DNA from: an uncultured Ruminococcus sp.
GTDB lineage: Bacteria; Bacillota; Clostridia; Oscillospirales; Ruminococcaceae
DNA length: 34,554 bases
Assembly (NCBI GenBank): GCA_947174365.1
Contig: CAMWIR010000017.1
Location: 1-34,554, forward strand
Direction: 5' to 3'
In this document: piece by piece, positions 1 to 7,494 of the stretch
Layout of the letters: every line of letters begins with the position of its first letter
Position numbering within the stretch: the stretch's first letter is position 1
The notes under the pieces: model-generated
Databases searched by the model: none
What the model was told of the DNA's origin: nothing
What the model saw: only the letters and a program-made list of their open reading frames with translations
Position numbers and translations under genes: made by a program

Positions 1-300
1 ATACATGACCTGCGGGGGAAATACCGCCATCCATAGCCACTTGTAAAATCAAGAAAATCTTAAAACAATTTAATCAGCGTTTTCCTGAGACGGTTAAAAA
101 TGAGATCTTCATTTTATTTTACGTAGTTACCGTGACACATGGCTTTATGTCCTTGATATTACACAAAAATTTATTTAAGATATTTTGCCCAAATATTTAT
201 CTTTTATGACGGCTGCAATTTTTCTTTATTTATGCGGATCATGATAAAATGCGCATGGCTGTACGGCGTAAGCTTCGGGAAATTTTACGGCATATTACTG
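1..300. other. Intergenic stretch, no gene supported
   Basis: No reading frame here has a ribosome site or protein-like composition. The stretch is AT-rich. It contains a diverged copy of the inverted-repeat element described at 22493 (about 62-105). The 3' end of the SLOG gene begins at 301. No U-tracted hairpin is visible downstream of that gene. Confidence 0.5.
62..105 (+). repeat. Diverged partial copy of short inverted-repeat element
   Basis: TTTAATCAGCG at 69-79 is followed by a stretch alignable with the right arm of the element at 22569-22592 and its flank: both continue with a TTTC-like run, an AGA-like segment and TTAAAAAT. Only this arm is recognisable; the other arm is either lost or too diverged to see. 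Confidence 0.45.
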
Positions 301-1110
301 TTACAACAGGGTAAGCGTTTCGTCGTTGGCAGCGCTGTAGCGCTCGTCGATTTCGGGATCCGCCGAGGGAACTTCCTGCCGACGGCTTGGAGTTTCGTTA
401 ATTTTTTTCGGAAATATTCCAGAATCACTGTTGTCAAAGGGTTTGTCGGGCGTTTTTTGAAACGGTTCGGCAGCCGCTTTGTCAATTTTATCGGCGAATA
501 TATCATTTTCTATGATGTCAAAGGTTATTACCTCATAGCTGTGAGTGTTTGCCTCAAAATCACGGGTACCGATATTTTGGGGGAATAATTTTCCAAGATC
601 AATCATTCGTATATCCAGCTTTGCGCTTCGGGCGTGCCGCAGAGTTTGCCCCGTGCCGCTTTTCGGATCGTCTACCGCAGCTATCAGCCGTGAGGAATTT
701 TCCACCATGAATTTATTGCGCAAAGTCATACAATCCCTGCTGTAATGGGGACAAATAGTGATCTTTGCCGAGGCAGCCTCCAGTATCCGCTCAAATGTCC
801 ACCGATCAACTCCCGTAAATTCCTTGCCGAAGCCCTCATAGGGTATTGCGCAGATAAGCCGAAGGCTGCTTTTTGCCATAAGGGACAGCACGATCTCGCC
901 CGCCCACAGGTCAATGCCCCGCTGCATACCGGTAATAAAGGTATCGTAGCCGTCATTCACAGCGTCGGTCACATGGGAGTACAGCATGCTTTTTATCACA
1001 CGGGTTTTAAGCGAATATCTGTCGCCGCCGTCGGGCAGTTTTTCGGGGCGGTGTCCTGTAAAACAGGCGGTAGTTTCTCTGTGCAAAATAATATTGTTAG
1101 CAGTTTCCAT
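301..1110 (-). CDS. SLOG-family (DUF1273/YpsA-like) protein
   Basis: A 269-residue protein of the SLOG superfamily, a Rossmann-like fold thought to bind nucleotide-type ligands; the YpsA/DUF1273 branch has no settled reaction. Visible motifs are CFTGHRPEKL (residues 16-25), GMQRGIDLWA (61-70) and a later stretch RNKFMVENSSRLIA (131-144) before SGTGQT, which together match the DUF1273 pattern. The core ends near residue 195. The remaining 70 or so residues are polar, charged and proline-containing, probably disordered, and are an addition to the usual ~180-residue family length. The start is the ATG at 1110, preceded by GAGGGA; a longer frame to 1152 lacks a ribosome site. It lies downstream of, and in the same direction as, the ATP-grasp gene. 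The specific function is unknown. Confidence 0.8.
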   Translation of the reverse strand: METANNIILHRETTACFTGHRPEKLPDGGDRYSLKTRVIKSMLYSHVTDAVNDGYDTFITGMQRGIDLWAGEIVLSLMAKSSLRLICAIPYEGFGKEFTGVDRWTFERILEAASAKITICPHYSRDCMTLRNKFMVENSSRLIAAVDDPKSGTGQTLRHARSAKLDIRMIDLGKLFPQNIGTRDFEANTHSYEVITFDIIENDIFADKIDKAAAEPFQKTPDKPFDNSDSGIFPKKINETPSRRQEVPSADPEIDERYSAANDETLTLL

Positions 1111-1144
1111 ATTATTCCCTCGTTTTTCTGAATTAAGGGGACTG

Positions 1145-1230
1145 CCGATCAAAGGCTTTTTCCCGCTTTGAGCGTAGAAGAAACACCGCCCGCAGCCGTT
1201 TGTGAAAAGGAGATTTTTGATCGGTGTTTC
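1145..1230 (-). promoter_or_regulatory. Two overlapping inverted repeats ahead of the SLOG gene
   Basis: CCGATCAAA (1145-1153) pairs perfectly with TTTGATCGG (1216-1224), and GAAACACCG (1180-1188) pairs perfectly with CGGTGTTTC (1222-1230). The two 9-bp stems share bases 1222-1224, so they exclude each other. The loops are long (62 and 33 bases). The placement between the ATP-grasp stop and the SLOG start would suit an attenuator-like switch, but no U-tract follows either stem. Confidence 0.3.
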
Positions 1231-1233
1231 CTT

Positions 1234-2091
1234 TTATCCTGCCAAAACCTTTATCCCCCGGAAATACGCTCGCATATCCTGTCCCGGGGAAAGCCCCGAA
1301 ACGCTTCCGTCCCCTGCTTCAAGCACTTTCCATGAACCGTCTGCAAGCTCTGCATAATCCACTGTGTAATAAGGTGAATCAAGGGAACTGTACTTTTTCA
1401 CAAGCTCCTCGGGCGGGGCGGGGGCATAACTCGGTCCTTCGGAATTGGGGCACTTTGACAGTATATTTCCGAAAAGGTAAAACACCCGCCATTCGTTGGT
1501 ATGTTCACCGTACTTCATAAGCTCGACATACTGTTTAAAGCAAAGCCCGCCCGTAAGCAAACTGCCTCTGTATTTATAAAAAATTTCCAGCTGCCGCCCA
1601 AATTCCTCTTCGGTGATATCTTCCGAAAAATATTTGGGAAAATCCGTGCCCTTTACCGATTTGACATAATCCTTTACCATAAACCGCCCCAGCTGTGCCT
1701 TTATCTGCGCAAGGTCGCAGCTGCCCCCGGGAGGGACGGTTATCATCTTCGGAGTATCCCCTACAAATTCCCCGTAAATATTGGGGAAAATGTGAAAACG
1801 CTCATACGCCTCGGGGGCAGTGATAAGCCGGATGCCCTGCTGCCCCAATGCCTCATAAAACCGGGAATATTCCTCGGGCTTAATCATCCAGCCCCTGTAT
1901 AAAGCCCTGCACTCCCTGCCGCCTATAAGGCTCAGCCGCCCCTCGTCAAACCATTTTCCCTGGTCAAACAGTATCGTTTCAAACATCCCGTTTTCCGCCG
2001 CACTGCGGTATTCGAGGGCAAATTCCTCATCAACATTGGTTTTGCTAAAATACGAGGAAGGGAAAAGCACGGCGGTTATTTTATCGTCCAT
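1234..2091 (-). CDS. ATP-grasp protein, R2K clade (DUF4343-like)
   Basis: A 285-residue protein that I assign to the R2K-type ATP-grasp family, a RimK-related group of predicted ligases that would join a carboxylate to an amine or thiol using ATP. Expected features are visible: a variable N-terminal half; candidate ATP-binding lysines in MVKDYVKS (138-145); an EWR-containing strand EWRVFYLFG (210-218); and a C-terminal metal/ATP strand VDYAELADGSWKVLEAGDG (254-272) with D255, E268 and D271. The start is supported by AGGAG eight bases upstream of the ATG. It begins 46 bases after the DUF4349 lipoprotein gene and probably shares its transcript. The substrate cannot be told from the sequence. 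Family assignment is fairly sure, clade less so. Confidence 0.75.
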   Translation of the reverse strand: MDDKITAVLFPSSYFSKTNVDEEFALEYRSAAENGMFETILFDQGKWFDEGRLSLIGGRECRALYRGWMIKPEEYSRFYEALGQQGIRLITAPEAYERFHIFPNIYGEFVGDTPKMITVPPGGSCDLAQIKAQLGRFMVKDYVKSVKGTDFPKYFSEDITEEEFGRQLEIFYKYRGSLLTGGLCFKQYVELMKYGEHTNEWRVFYLFGNILSKCPNSEGPSYAPAPPEELVKKYSSLDSPYYTVDYAELADGSWKVLEAGDGSVSGLSPGQDMRAYFRGIKVLAG

Positions 2092-2136
2092 TCTATCAGC
2101 TCCTGTTTGAAACAGAGAAGTTTTTTTCTTACCTTA

Positions 2137-3354
2137 TTATTTCTTTTTGCCGCCCTTATTTCCGTTATCCGCTCCCTTGTTTGGTGCGTCCGATTTTTCC
2201 GCATTATCCGAATTACCGTTATTTTTCGGAGGATCCTTTTCGGGTGCGTTATTTGCCGGCATATTATTTGAGGGAACGGTGTATACGGGCGGATTCACAT
2301 AGGAAACTTTCGGTGCACCTGCATTTGCTGCGCTGCCGTCGTTGCTTGCATTGCCAATATTACCGTTCTTTGCCCTGCGGCGCTTACGTATGCCCTTTAC
2401 GATAAGCGCAATTATCAGCACAATGACCCAGATAAAAATCAGATAAGGCGCAGCGTAAATTATCACGAAAAGCAGTCCCTCCAGGAAACGCAGGAAACCG
2501 CTGCCCGCAGTCCGCAGCGTTACCGAAAGGCGGTCGCCGAAGGTGTCGGTCTTTACAGGCTCGGAAACATATTCCTTGACTTCGTTGAGGGTAATGTACA
2601 CATAGGAATATGCAACATCTGTGCGTATGGTGCTCATACGGTTGCGTATATTCGCTATCTGTATCTGAATGTCCGTCAGCTCCCGCTCCAGCTGCAATGC
2701 ATATTCCTCGTCGGTTATTTCGGAAAGACGGGCCATGTACCGCTCCTCTTTGGCAAGGTAAATTTCCAGAGTGGTGGAAAGATCGCTGTATTCACGGCTT
2801 AGATTTTCCACGGAGGATGTCTTGCTGCGAAGGTCTCCCAAATTTCCCGCCATATTCACAAATTCCTCATAGCTGCCGCTGGGCACTCTCACAGTGGCAG
2901 TATAGGATTTCCATTTCTGCTCCCCCTCCTTATACCACCTGCCTGCGCTGCCGCCGTCGCTGTAATTTTCCGTTTCCACAAAGCCGCCGCAGTCGTTAAG
3001 AGCAGCCCTGAAGCCTGCCAGCGCCTGATCGAATTCCAGCGTGTCCACGGTCATATTGCAGGAATAGACAAGCATTTCCTTGGTTATGATATCCGCATTT
3101 TTATCGGGGCTGTCCGCCTTTGCGCCGTTGTCGGAAACGCTGTCGGAGGTCTCCGCTTCCTCGCTGTTCGTATAAACGCCCGAATTGTAGCCGTATGTAT
3201 CGGAATCGTCTGCGTAATTTTCATAGCTTGCGCCGGCGGATTGCTGCCTTAACGAATTATCACTTTTTCCGCTCTCATTCGCAGAGCAGGAGGTAAACAT
3301 CGCAGCGCACATAACTGCTGTCCATAACAGTGAGAATGTCCTTTTATTTTTCAT
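2137..3354 (-). CDS. DUF4349 lipoprotein with C-terminal membrane anchor
   Basis: A 405-residue exported protein. The N-terminus is a lipoprotein signal ending FTSC (lipobox cysteine C23). A polar linker (24-90) follows, then the DUF4349 domain (about 90-265), which begins ITKEMLVYSCNMTVDT and contains a long amphipathic, probably coiled-coil segment (about 185-240, SREYSDLSTTLEIYL through RNRMSTIRTDV). A strongly hydrophobic segment (about 290-320) with basic residues after it would be a membrane helix. The last 75 residues are Asn/Ala/Pro/Lys-rich and low complexity. The family is common in Clostridia and its molecular role is not known. Start: AAAGGAG upstream of the ATG at 3354. The gene is followed closely by the ATP-grasp gene on the same strand. 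Confidence 0.88.
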   Translation of the reverse strand: MKNKRTFSLLWTAVMCAAMFTSCSANESGKSDNSLRQQSAGASYENYADDSDTYGYNSGVYTNSEEAETSDSVSDNGAKADSPDKNADIITKEMLVYSCNMTVDTLEFDQALAGFRAALNDCGGFVETENYSDGGSAGRWYKEGEQKWKSYTATVRVPSGSYEEFVNMAGNLGDLRSKTSSVENLSREYSDLSTTLEIYLAKEERYMARLSEITDEEYALQLERELTDIQIQIANIRNRMSTIRTDVAYSYVYITLNEVKEYVSEPVKTDTFGDRLSVTLRTAGSGFLRFLEGLLFVIIYAAPYLIFIWVIVLIIALIVKGIRKRRRAKNGNIGNASNDGSAANAGAPKVSYVNPPVYTVPSNNMPANNAPEKDPPKNNGNSDNAEKSDAPNKGADNGNKGGKKK

Positions 3355-3470
3355 ACCAATTCTCTCCTTTGATTTTTTAATAGGGTATATTTATGATACG
3401 TTTGGGAATGAGCGTTTTTATGGATTTTATTTGTAAATATTTTGTGAATGCTTTTTATGTTCCCAATAAA

Positions 3471-4616
3471 TCAACCGTTGCAAAAAAAGAATTTCCTTAA
3501 AGCCCTCATTTGCTCCTTTGCCATGCTTTTGTACATTTCCATTGCATAGGGTTTCATGGGAAAAATCTCGTCCGGCCTTCCCGAAGCCTCCCAATGGATT
3601 AACTCGTCCTCACAGGCAAGACCGTAACCGTCGCACCAGACTGCACAAAGACCCATGGCCTTGTCATGGGAAATGCGCCCTTCCTCTTCAAGCAGAAGAT
3701 AATAACCGATAACGCTTTCCTGCCATAAAGCCGTGGCAAATTCGCTGCGGGAGTTTTCGGTGTGGATAATACTCAAAGCCTCCTCCTCGCCCGACGCCAT
3801 GCAAAGCTCGGATAAAACGGGGTGAGGGTTCCCCGAAAGCAGCGCATTTTCCGCCATTTGGCAAAGTTCCTCATAGGGCAGATAACCGCTCCTCACAGCC
3901 CCCGCCGCATAGTCCCATATATGCTCGTCCTCCGCCGCCATGACCAAAGCATACCTTGCAGCCTCCGTAAGCCGCAGCGCTTCGCCCTTTTCCTTGACCG
4001 TAAGCTGCTGCCACGACCGAATCTTCTGAAACAGATTCGGGTAGCATTCGCAGACTGCCTTATATCGAATAAATCCACCAAAAAGGCTGCACTCCGCAGT
4101 CAGTCTGCCGCAGCGGCTCATACACTTCACTGCCTGTTCTGCAAGCTCCCACAATCGGAGAAGCTTTTCACTGTCATTTAAATTGTTGATATCGCATTCC
4201 ACGACAGGCAAGTTGACGCATGAAATTTTTTCTCCCAGTGCATTTTCCGCATCTTCAAAATCGGAAAAAGAGCGAATGCCTCTAAGCGCTGTCAGCATAA
4301 AATCATCCTTTTTTACGGGCACAAACTGTTCCCTGCCGGAAAGTATAAGGCGAATGAGCCTGCCCGGTATCACAGGGATTTTAAACTCTTTTATGTTAAA
4401 TCTGTCTAACACATCAAGACAAGCCTCGGCCTGTTCATCAAAATATTTTTCCCGACTGACTTTCCCTCTTTCCGTGTAATATACACGCCACCCGTCACCC
4501 GCTCGTGCCAGACAAATTTTCCGGTCGGTCTCCCAAATACCGTCAAGGTTGTAATAATGATCGGGAATGCCGTTTTCTTTAAGTATCCGTTTGACCTCGG
4601 GAATAGTCAGTTCCAT
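3471..4616 (-). CDS. Uncharacterised protein, 381 residues
   Basis: I do not recognise the family. The start is the ATG at 4616, with a good AGGAGG seven to eight bases upstream; the frame extends to 4667 but without support. Residues 1-75 form a compact alpha/beta unit (VKRILKENGIPDHYYNLDG, then WRVYYTERGK and FDEQAEACLDVLDRF) that resembles the small immunity-protein-like domains found in toxin neighbourhoods; this is only a resemblance. The rest, from about residue 90, is mostly helical, acidic and Cys-rich, with no signal peptide or membrane helix, so it is probably cytoplasmic. It is driven by its own near-ideal promoter (4650-4678) and stands alone: no toxin gene is adjacent. Confidence 0.65.
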   Translation of the reverse strand: MELTIPEVKRILKENGIPDHYYNLDGIWETDRKICLARAGDGWRVYYTERGKVSREKYFDEQAEACLDVLDRFNIKEFKIPVIPGRLIRLILSGREQFVPVKKDDFMLTALRGIRSFSDFEDAENALGEKISCVNLPVVECDINNLNDSEKLLRLWELAEQAVKCMSRCGRLTAECSLFGGFIRYKAVCECYPNLFQKIRSWQQLTVKEKGEALRLTEAARYALVMAAEDEHIWDYAAGAVRSGYLPYEELCQMAENALLSGNPHPVLSELCMASGEEEALSIIHTENSRSEFATALWQESVIGYYLLLEEEGRISHDKAMGLCAVWCDGYGLACEDELIHWEASGRPDEIFPMKPYAMEMYKSMAKEQMRALRKFFFCNG

Positions 4617-4649
4617 TTTATTTCGCCTCCTGCGGTCTTTTACGATAAA

Positions 4650-4678
4650 ATTATAGCACATTTTCAAAGGTATGTCAA
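4650..4678 (-). promoter_or_regulatory. Consensus promoter for the 3471-4616 gene
   Basis: Read on the minus strand, a perfect TTGACA (4673-4678) is separated by 17 bases from a perfect TATAAT (4650-4655), and TGC directly precedes the -10 (extended -10). The expected start of transcription is near 4643, giving a leader of about 27 bases to the ATG at 4616. Confidence 0.9.
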
Positions 4679-4703
4679 CAAACGTTATCGGGTAAGCCGT
4701 ATT

Positions 4704-5078
4704 TTAAAGATGCTGCTTAATGATCTCTCTGATAACAGGCATCTCCAACGGTTCCATTGCTATGTAAAAGCCGTGACGGAGAGTTCGGAGCATATCCGAG
4801 TAAACGTCCTTGCGGCAGGTGGTGAATATGAAAAAAGGGTTTGTCGGAAAGTTCCTGCGGCGGGATAAAAATTCTTCTGCTTTTTCCCGATCGGATATGT
4901 CCGTTATCACCACAATATCGGGAATTACATTGGCAATGTCATACACAAGGCTGTCATAACATCGGCTGCCCAGTATCACAGGTGCGCCTGTCAGCGAAAG
5001 CTGCCTTGCAAGCTGCACCAGCACATTTTTCGAATCTCTTCCGCACAATAGGATTCTTTTGCCTGATCTCATAACCAC
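4704..5078 (-). CDS. Stand-alone receiver-like domain, probably not phosphorylated in the usual way
   Basis: A 124-residue single-domain protein with the alternating alpha/beta pattern of a response-regulator receiver: RILLCGRDS as strand 1, PDIVVITDIS as strand 3 with an Asp at the phospho-acceptor position, FFIFTTC as strand 4, and GFYIAMEPLEMP as strand 5. In a canonical receiver the last motif carries a Lys before Pro; here the residues are Met-Glu-Pro, and the usual acidic pair after strand 1 is reduced to one Asp. There is no output domain and no histidine kinase nearby. Start: GTG at 5078 sits six bases after AAGGA; an in-frame ATG at 5072 is the alternative. The call is by fold pattern only. 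Confidence 0.55.
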   Translation of the reverse strand: MVMRSGKRILLCGRDSKNVLVQLARQLSLTGAPVILGSRCYDSLVYDIANVIPDIVVITDISDREKAEEFLSRRRNFPTNPFFIFTTCRKDVYSDMLRTLRHGFYIAMEPLEMPVIREIIKQHL

Positions 5079-5102
5079 TTAACTTCCTTTCGGAATATAG
5101 TC

Positions 5103-5151
5103 GGCTTATAAGCCCTGCTTTTATTTTATTCCATTTATCCGTAAAAATCAA
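5103..5151 (-). promoter_or_regulatory. Promoter plus 12-bp dyad upstream of the receiver-like gene
   Basis: On the minus strand TTGATT (5146-5151) and TAAAAT (5123-5128) are 17 bases apart. Just downstream, where transcription would start, lies the perfect palindrome GGCTTATAAGCC (5103-5114), a possible operator. Confidence 0.6.
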
Positions 5152-5266
5152 GTCCTATCCGAGTATTTGCGGAAATATAGGTGCGATTTTTCCGAACAGC
5201 CGATACATTTACCCGAAAATTCTATGCGCCGAAATCTGATCTGCCCCTGTAAGTGCCCCTTGCTTC

Positions 5267-5336
5267 GGGCGGTAATAAAGCTTGCTGCTAAACGCTGTTC
5301 ACCGCCCTTGACTTTTTTTGTAAAATGTGCTATAAT
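5267..5336 (+). promoter_or_regulatory. Strong promoter of the metallo-hydrolase gene with adjacent inverted repeat
   Basis: TTGACT (5308-5313), a 17-base spacer and TATAAT (5331-5336) with TGC directly in front make a strong vegetative promoter. GGGCGGT (5267-5273) and ACCGCCC (5301-5307) form an inverted repeat whose right half abuts the -35 hexamer, a possible operator. Confidence 0.85.
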
Positions 5337-5342
5337 TATGAA

Positions 5343-5426
5343 AACACATGGGCAATGTGCAAACAAACGCAAAGCCGCTTGCGGGGAGGGCGGCTTTGTA
5401 TCCCTGTCCCAAGGAGGGATATCACA
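5343..5426 (+). promoter_or_regulatory. Structured 5' leader with ribosome-site hairpin
   Basis: The roughly 84-base leader folds into three successive hairpins: CACAT/ATGTG (5345-5349 with 5355-5359), AAAGCCGC/GCGGCTTT (5371-5378 with 5390-5397, perfect 8 bp), and TATCCCT/AGGGATA (5399-5405 with 5415-5421, perfect 7 bp). The last stem buries part of the AAGGAGG ribosome site (5411-5417). None is followed by a U-tract, so control, if any, would act on translation. I do not recognise a known riboswitch class. Confidence 0.55.
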
Positions 5427-6305
5427 ATGTACGAGCTTATAAAAATTACCGATAAAACCTATTATATCGACTGCCCTGCCAAGATCGGCATTTACCGCTT
5501 TTCGGAAAAGGGTGTATACCTCATAGACAGCGGCAGCGACAAGGAAGCAGGGCGGCGTGTCCGCAAAATACTTGACGAACAAGGCTGGCAGCTTGCGGCA
5601 ATCATCAACACCCATTCAAATGCCGACCATATCGGCGGAAACAGGTATTTGCAGCAGCAAACGGGCTGTAAAATATTTGCCAAAGGGATAGAAGCGGCGT
5701 TCACCCGTTTCCCGGTCTTGGAGCCGTCCTTTTTATACGGCGGATTCCCTTGCAAGGAGCTGCGGCATAAATTCTTAATGGCGGAAAAAAGCGAGGCGGA
5801 GGATATTTCTCACCCGGATTTTCCGAGGGAGCTTGAGGTCATACCGCTGCCGGGGCATTTTTTTGATATGATAGGCGTCCGCACTCCCGATAATGTGGTG
5901 TTTTTAGCGGACTGCATAAGCAGCCCGACGACTATTCAAAAATATAAAATAACATTTATTTATGATGTGGCGGAGTACCTTAAAACTCTTGACAATATTG
6001 AAAAGCTGCAGGGGGACTTTTTCGTTCCCGCCCATGCCGAGGCAAGCGCCGACATAAAGAAAATTGTAAATATCAACAGGGAGGCGGTAACGGAAATTTC
6101 CGGATTTATCCTGAAAAAGCTTGCCGCTCCACAGACGTATGAGGAACTGCTGAAAACAGCCTTTGATGAATACGGTCTGACCATGAATTTCGAGCAGTAT
6201 GTTCTGGTGGGAAGCACCCTGCGCTCATATCTTTCGTATCTTTCCGACAGCGGTGAGCTTACGGCGGAATTTTCGGAAAACCGCCTTTTATGGCGGAAAA
6301 AATAA
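5427..6305 (+). CDS. Metallo-beta-lactamase-fold hydrolase
   Basis: A 292-residue cytoplasmic protein of the metallo-beta-lactamase superfamily (glyoxalase-II/hydrolase type). The metal motif is HSNADH at 63-68, where the middle His of HxHxDH is Asn; this variant is common in clostridial members and leaves H63, D67 and H68. Further ligands are H144 (LPGH), D162 (LADC) and H203 (PAH). The C-terminal 80 residues are helical with a winged-helix look. The ATG at 5427 follows AAGGAGG with nine bases between; the frame is open further upstream but that part is the structured leader. The gene has its own promoter and diverges from the receiver-like gene. The natural substrate cannot be inferred. Confidence 0.88.
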   Translation: MYELIKITDKTYYIDCPAKIGIYRFSEKGVYLIDSGSDKEAGRRVRKILDEQGWQLAAIINTHSNADHIGGNRYLQQQTGCKIFAKGIEAAFTRFPVLEPSFLYGGFPCKELRHKFLMAEKSEAEDISHPDFPRELEVIPLPGHFFDMIGVRTPDNVVFLADCISSPTTIQKYKITFIYDVAEYLKTLDNIEKLQGDFFVPAHAEASADIKKIVNINREAVTEISGFILKKLAAPQTYEELLKTAFDEYGLTMNFEQYVLVGSTLRSYLSYLSDSGELTAEFSENRLLWRKK

Positions 6306-6402
6306 CGGCGACAAACAGGCATTTTGCCCTGCAAAAATTGCCTTACAATTTTGCCGTACCAGTGTGCAAATATACATTTCTGCGAGGGAGTGAGATTTTA
6401 TA

Positions 6403-7230
6403 ATGACGGGCATATTTTACGAGCATATTATCGAGGGAGCCGAACAGAGGGAAATTTCCGTTCCCGCCGCACTGGAAACGGCACGGAAAATGGGCTATGA
6501 AGCACTCGAATGCGATTTGTGGAGATTGGAAAAAAAGAGTGAAACAAAAAAGCTTTTTGATGATACAGGGTTTAAGACCGTATCAATTTACAGCACCTAT
6601 GATCTTCCTCATGAAACGGCACAGAGTGCAAGAGAAAAATATCTCCCGCATTTGGAAACGGCGGTTTTTTTCGGAGCGGAAAAAGTGCTTTGCGTGCCGG
6701 GGTTTATTGCAGTCTCCGACAATGAAAACGACTGTATGAAATACACGGCGGAGCGGCTGAATGAAATGTGCGCTGCTGCCGAAAAATATAACATCACCGT
6801 CACAGCGGAGGATTATGACGATATAAAGTCCCCCTGCTGCAAGACCGCTCAAATAAAATATTTGCTGGATAATGTGCCCGGGCTTATGTTCACCTTTGAT
6901 ACGGGGAATTTCGCCTATTGCCTTGAAGAAGCGGCTAAGGCCTGCGAAATGTTTTTCTCCCGCATTGCCCATGTGCACCTGAAAGACAGGCTGAGAAGCA
7001 GTAAAAAGCTTCCCAACGGAAAAGCCGATCTGTCGGGGGAAAATATGTACCCCTGCCCTGTGGGCACGGGATATATCGGCATAGAAGGGCTTGTGAAAAA
7101 GCTGGCAGGAAAGGGCTATAAAGGTGATTATACCGTAGAACATTTCGGGGCGGAAGATCAGCTTGAAGCTATGGAGATATCTGTAAAAAATTTAAATAAA
7201 TTTTTGTCCCGCAGCCGGGAAAATGCATAA
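6403..7230 (+). CDS. Sugar phosphate isomerase/epimerase-type TIM barrel
   Basis: A 275-residue protein of the xylose-isomerase-like/AP-endonuclease-2 TIM-barrel family, whose members isomerise or epimerise sugars, inositols and related compounds with a divalent metal. Putative metal ligands fall in the expected order: E136 (TAEDYDD), D166 (FTFDTGNF), H192 (HVHLKD) and E246 (YTVEHFG). Length is normal for the family and there is no signal peptide. Start: ATG 6403 with GAGGGAG upstream. Thirty-three bases separate it from the next gene, so it probably heads the 6403-9005 cluster that ends with a ThuA-like gene; ThuA and this family often occur together in sugar-utilisation loci. The substrate is unknown. 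Confidence 0.87.
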   Translation: MTGIFYEHIIEGAEQREISVPAALETARKMGYEALECDLWRLEKKSETKKLFDDTGFKTVSIYSTYDLPHETAQSAREKYLPHLETAVFFGAEKVLCVPGFIAVSDNENDCMKYTAERLNEMCAAAEKYNITVTAEDYDDIKSPCCKTAQIKYLLDNVPGLMFTFDTGNFAYCLEEAAKACEMFFSRIAHVHLKDRLRSSKKLPNGKADLSGENMYPCPVGTGYIGIEGLVKKLAGKGYKGDYTVEHFGAEDQLEAMEISVKNLNKFLSRSRENA

Positions 7231-7263
7231 AATATAAAAATTAAAATCAAGGAGGCAATATTT

Positions 7264-7494
7264 ATGAACAATACCGAAAAAATAAAAAAGCTTTGCAATG
7301 AAGCTGCAAAGGGGAAAATTTCCCCGAAGGATTTTTATGAGACCTTATCCAAAACCGCAGCCGCCAGCGGCGAGGAAAGCGACCTTGCCTGTCTTTTGGA
7401 GGACGCTATGATGGACCTGGAAATGGACGGCAGCGCGGAAGCTGTAAAGGAAACCGCCGCAAGGCTTATGGAGGAACTCAATGGACATTTTTAA
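7264..7494 (+). CDS. Small unknown protein, 76 residues
   Basis: Unrecognised. A short, acidic, helix-rich protein (KIKKLCNEAAKGKISPKDF, then LACLLEDAMMDLEMDG, then ETAARLMEELNGHF). An excellent AGGAGG precedes the ATG. Its last 14 bases overlap the start of the next gene in another frame, and the ribosome site of that gene lies inside its coding sequence, so the two are translationally coupled and probably work together. No signal or membrane segment. Confidence 0.75.
   Translation: MNNTEKIKKLCNEAAKGKISPKDFYETLSKTAAASGEESDLACLLEDAMMDLEMDGSAEAVKETAARLMEELNGHF

Noticed and set aside
232..588. 118-codon plus-strand frame overlapping the SLOG gene
   Set aside because: Antisense to the C-terminal tail of the SLOG protein; no ribosome site.
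5148..5615. 155-codon minus-strand frame across the 5427 promoter and start
   Set aside because: Overlaps a strong plus-strand promoter, leader and the metallo-hydrolase gene; no ribosome site.
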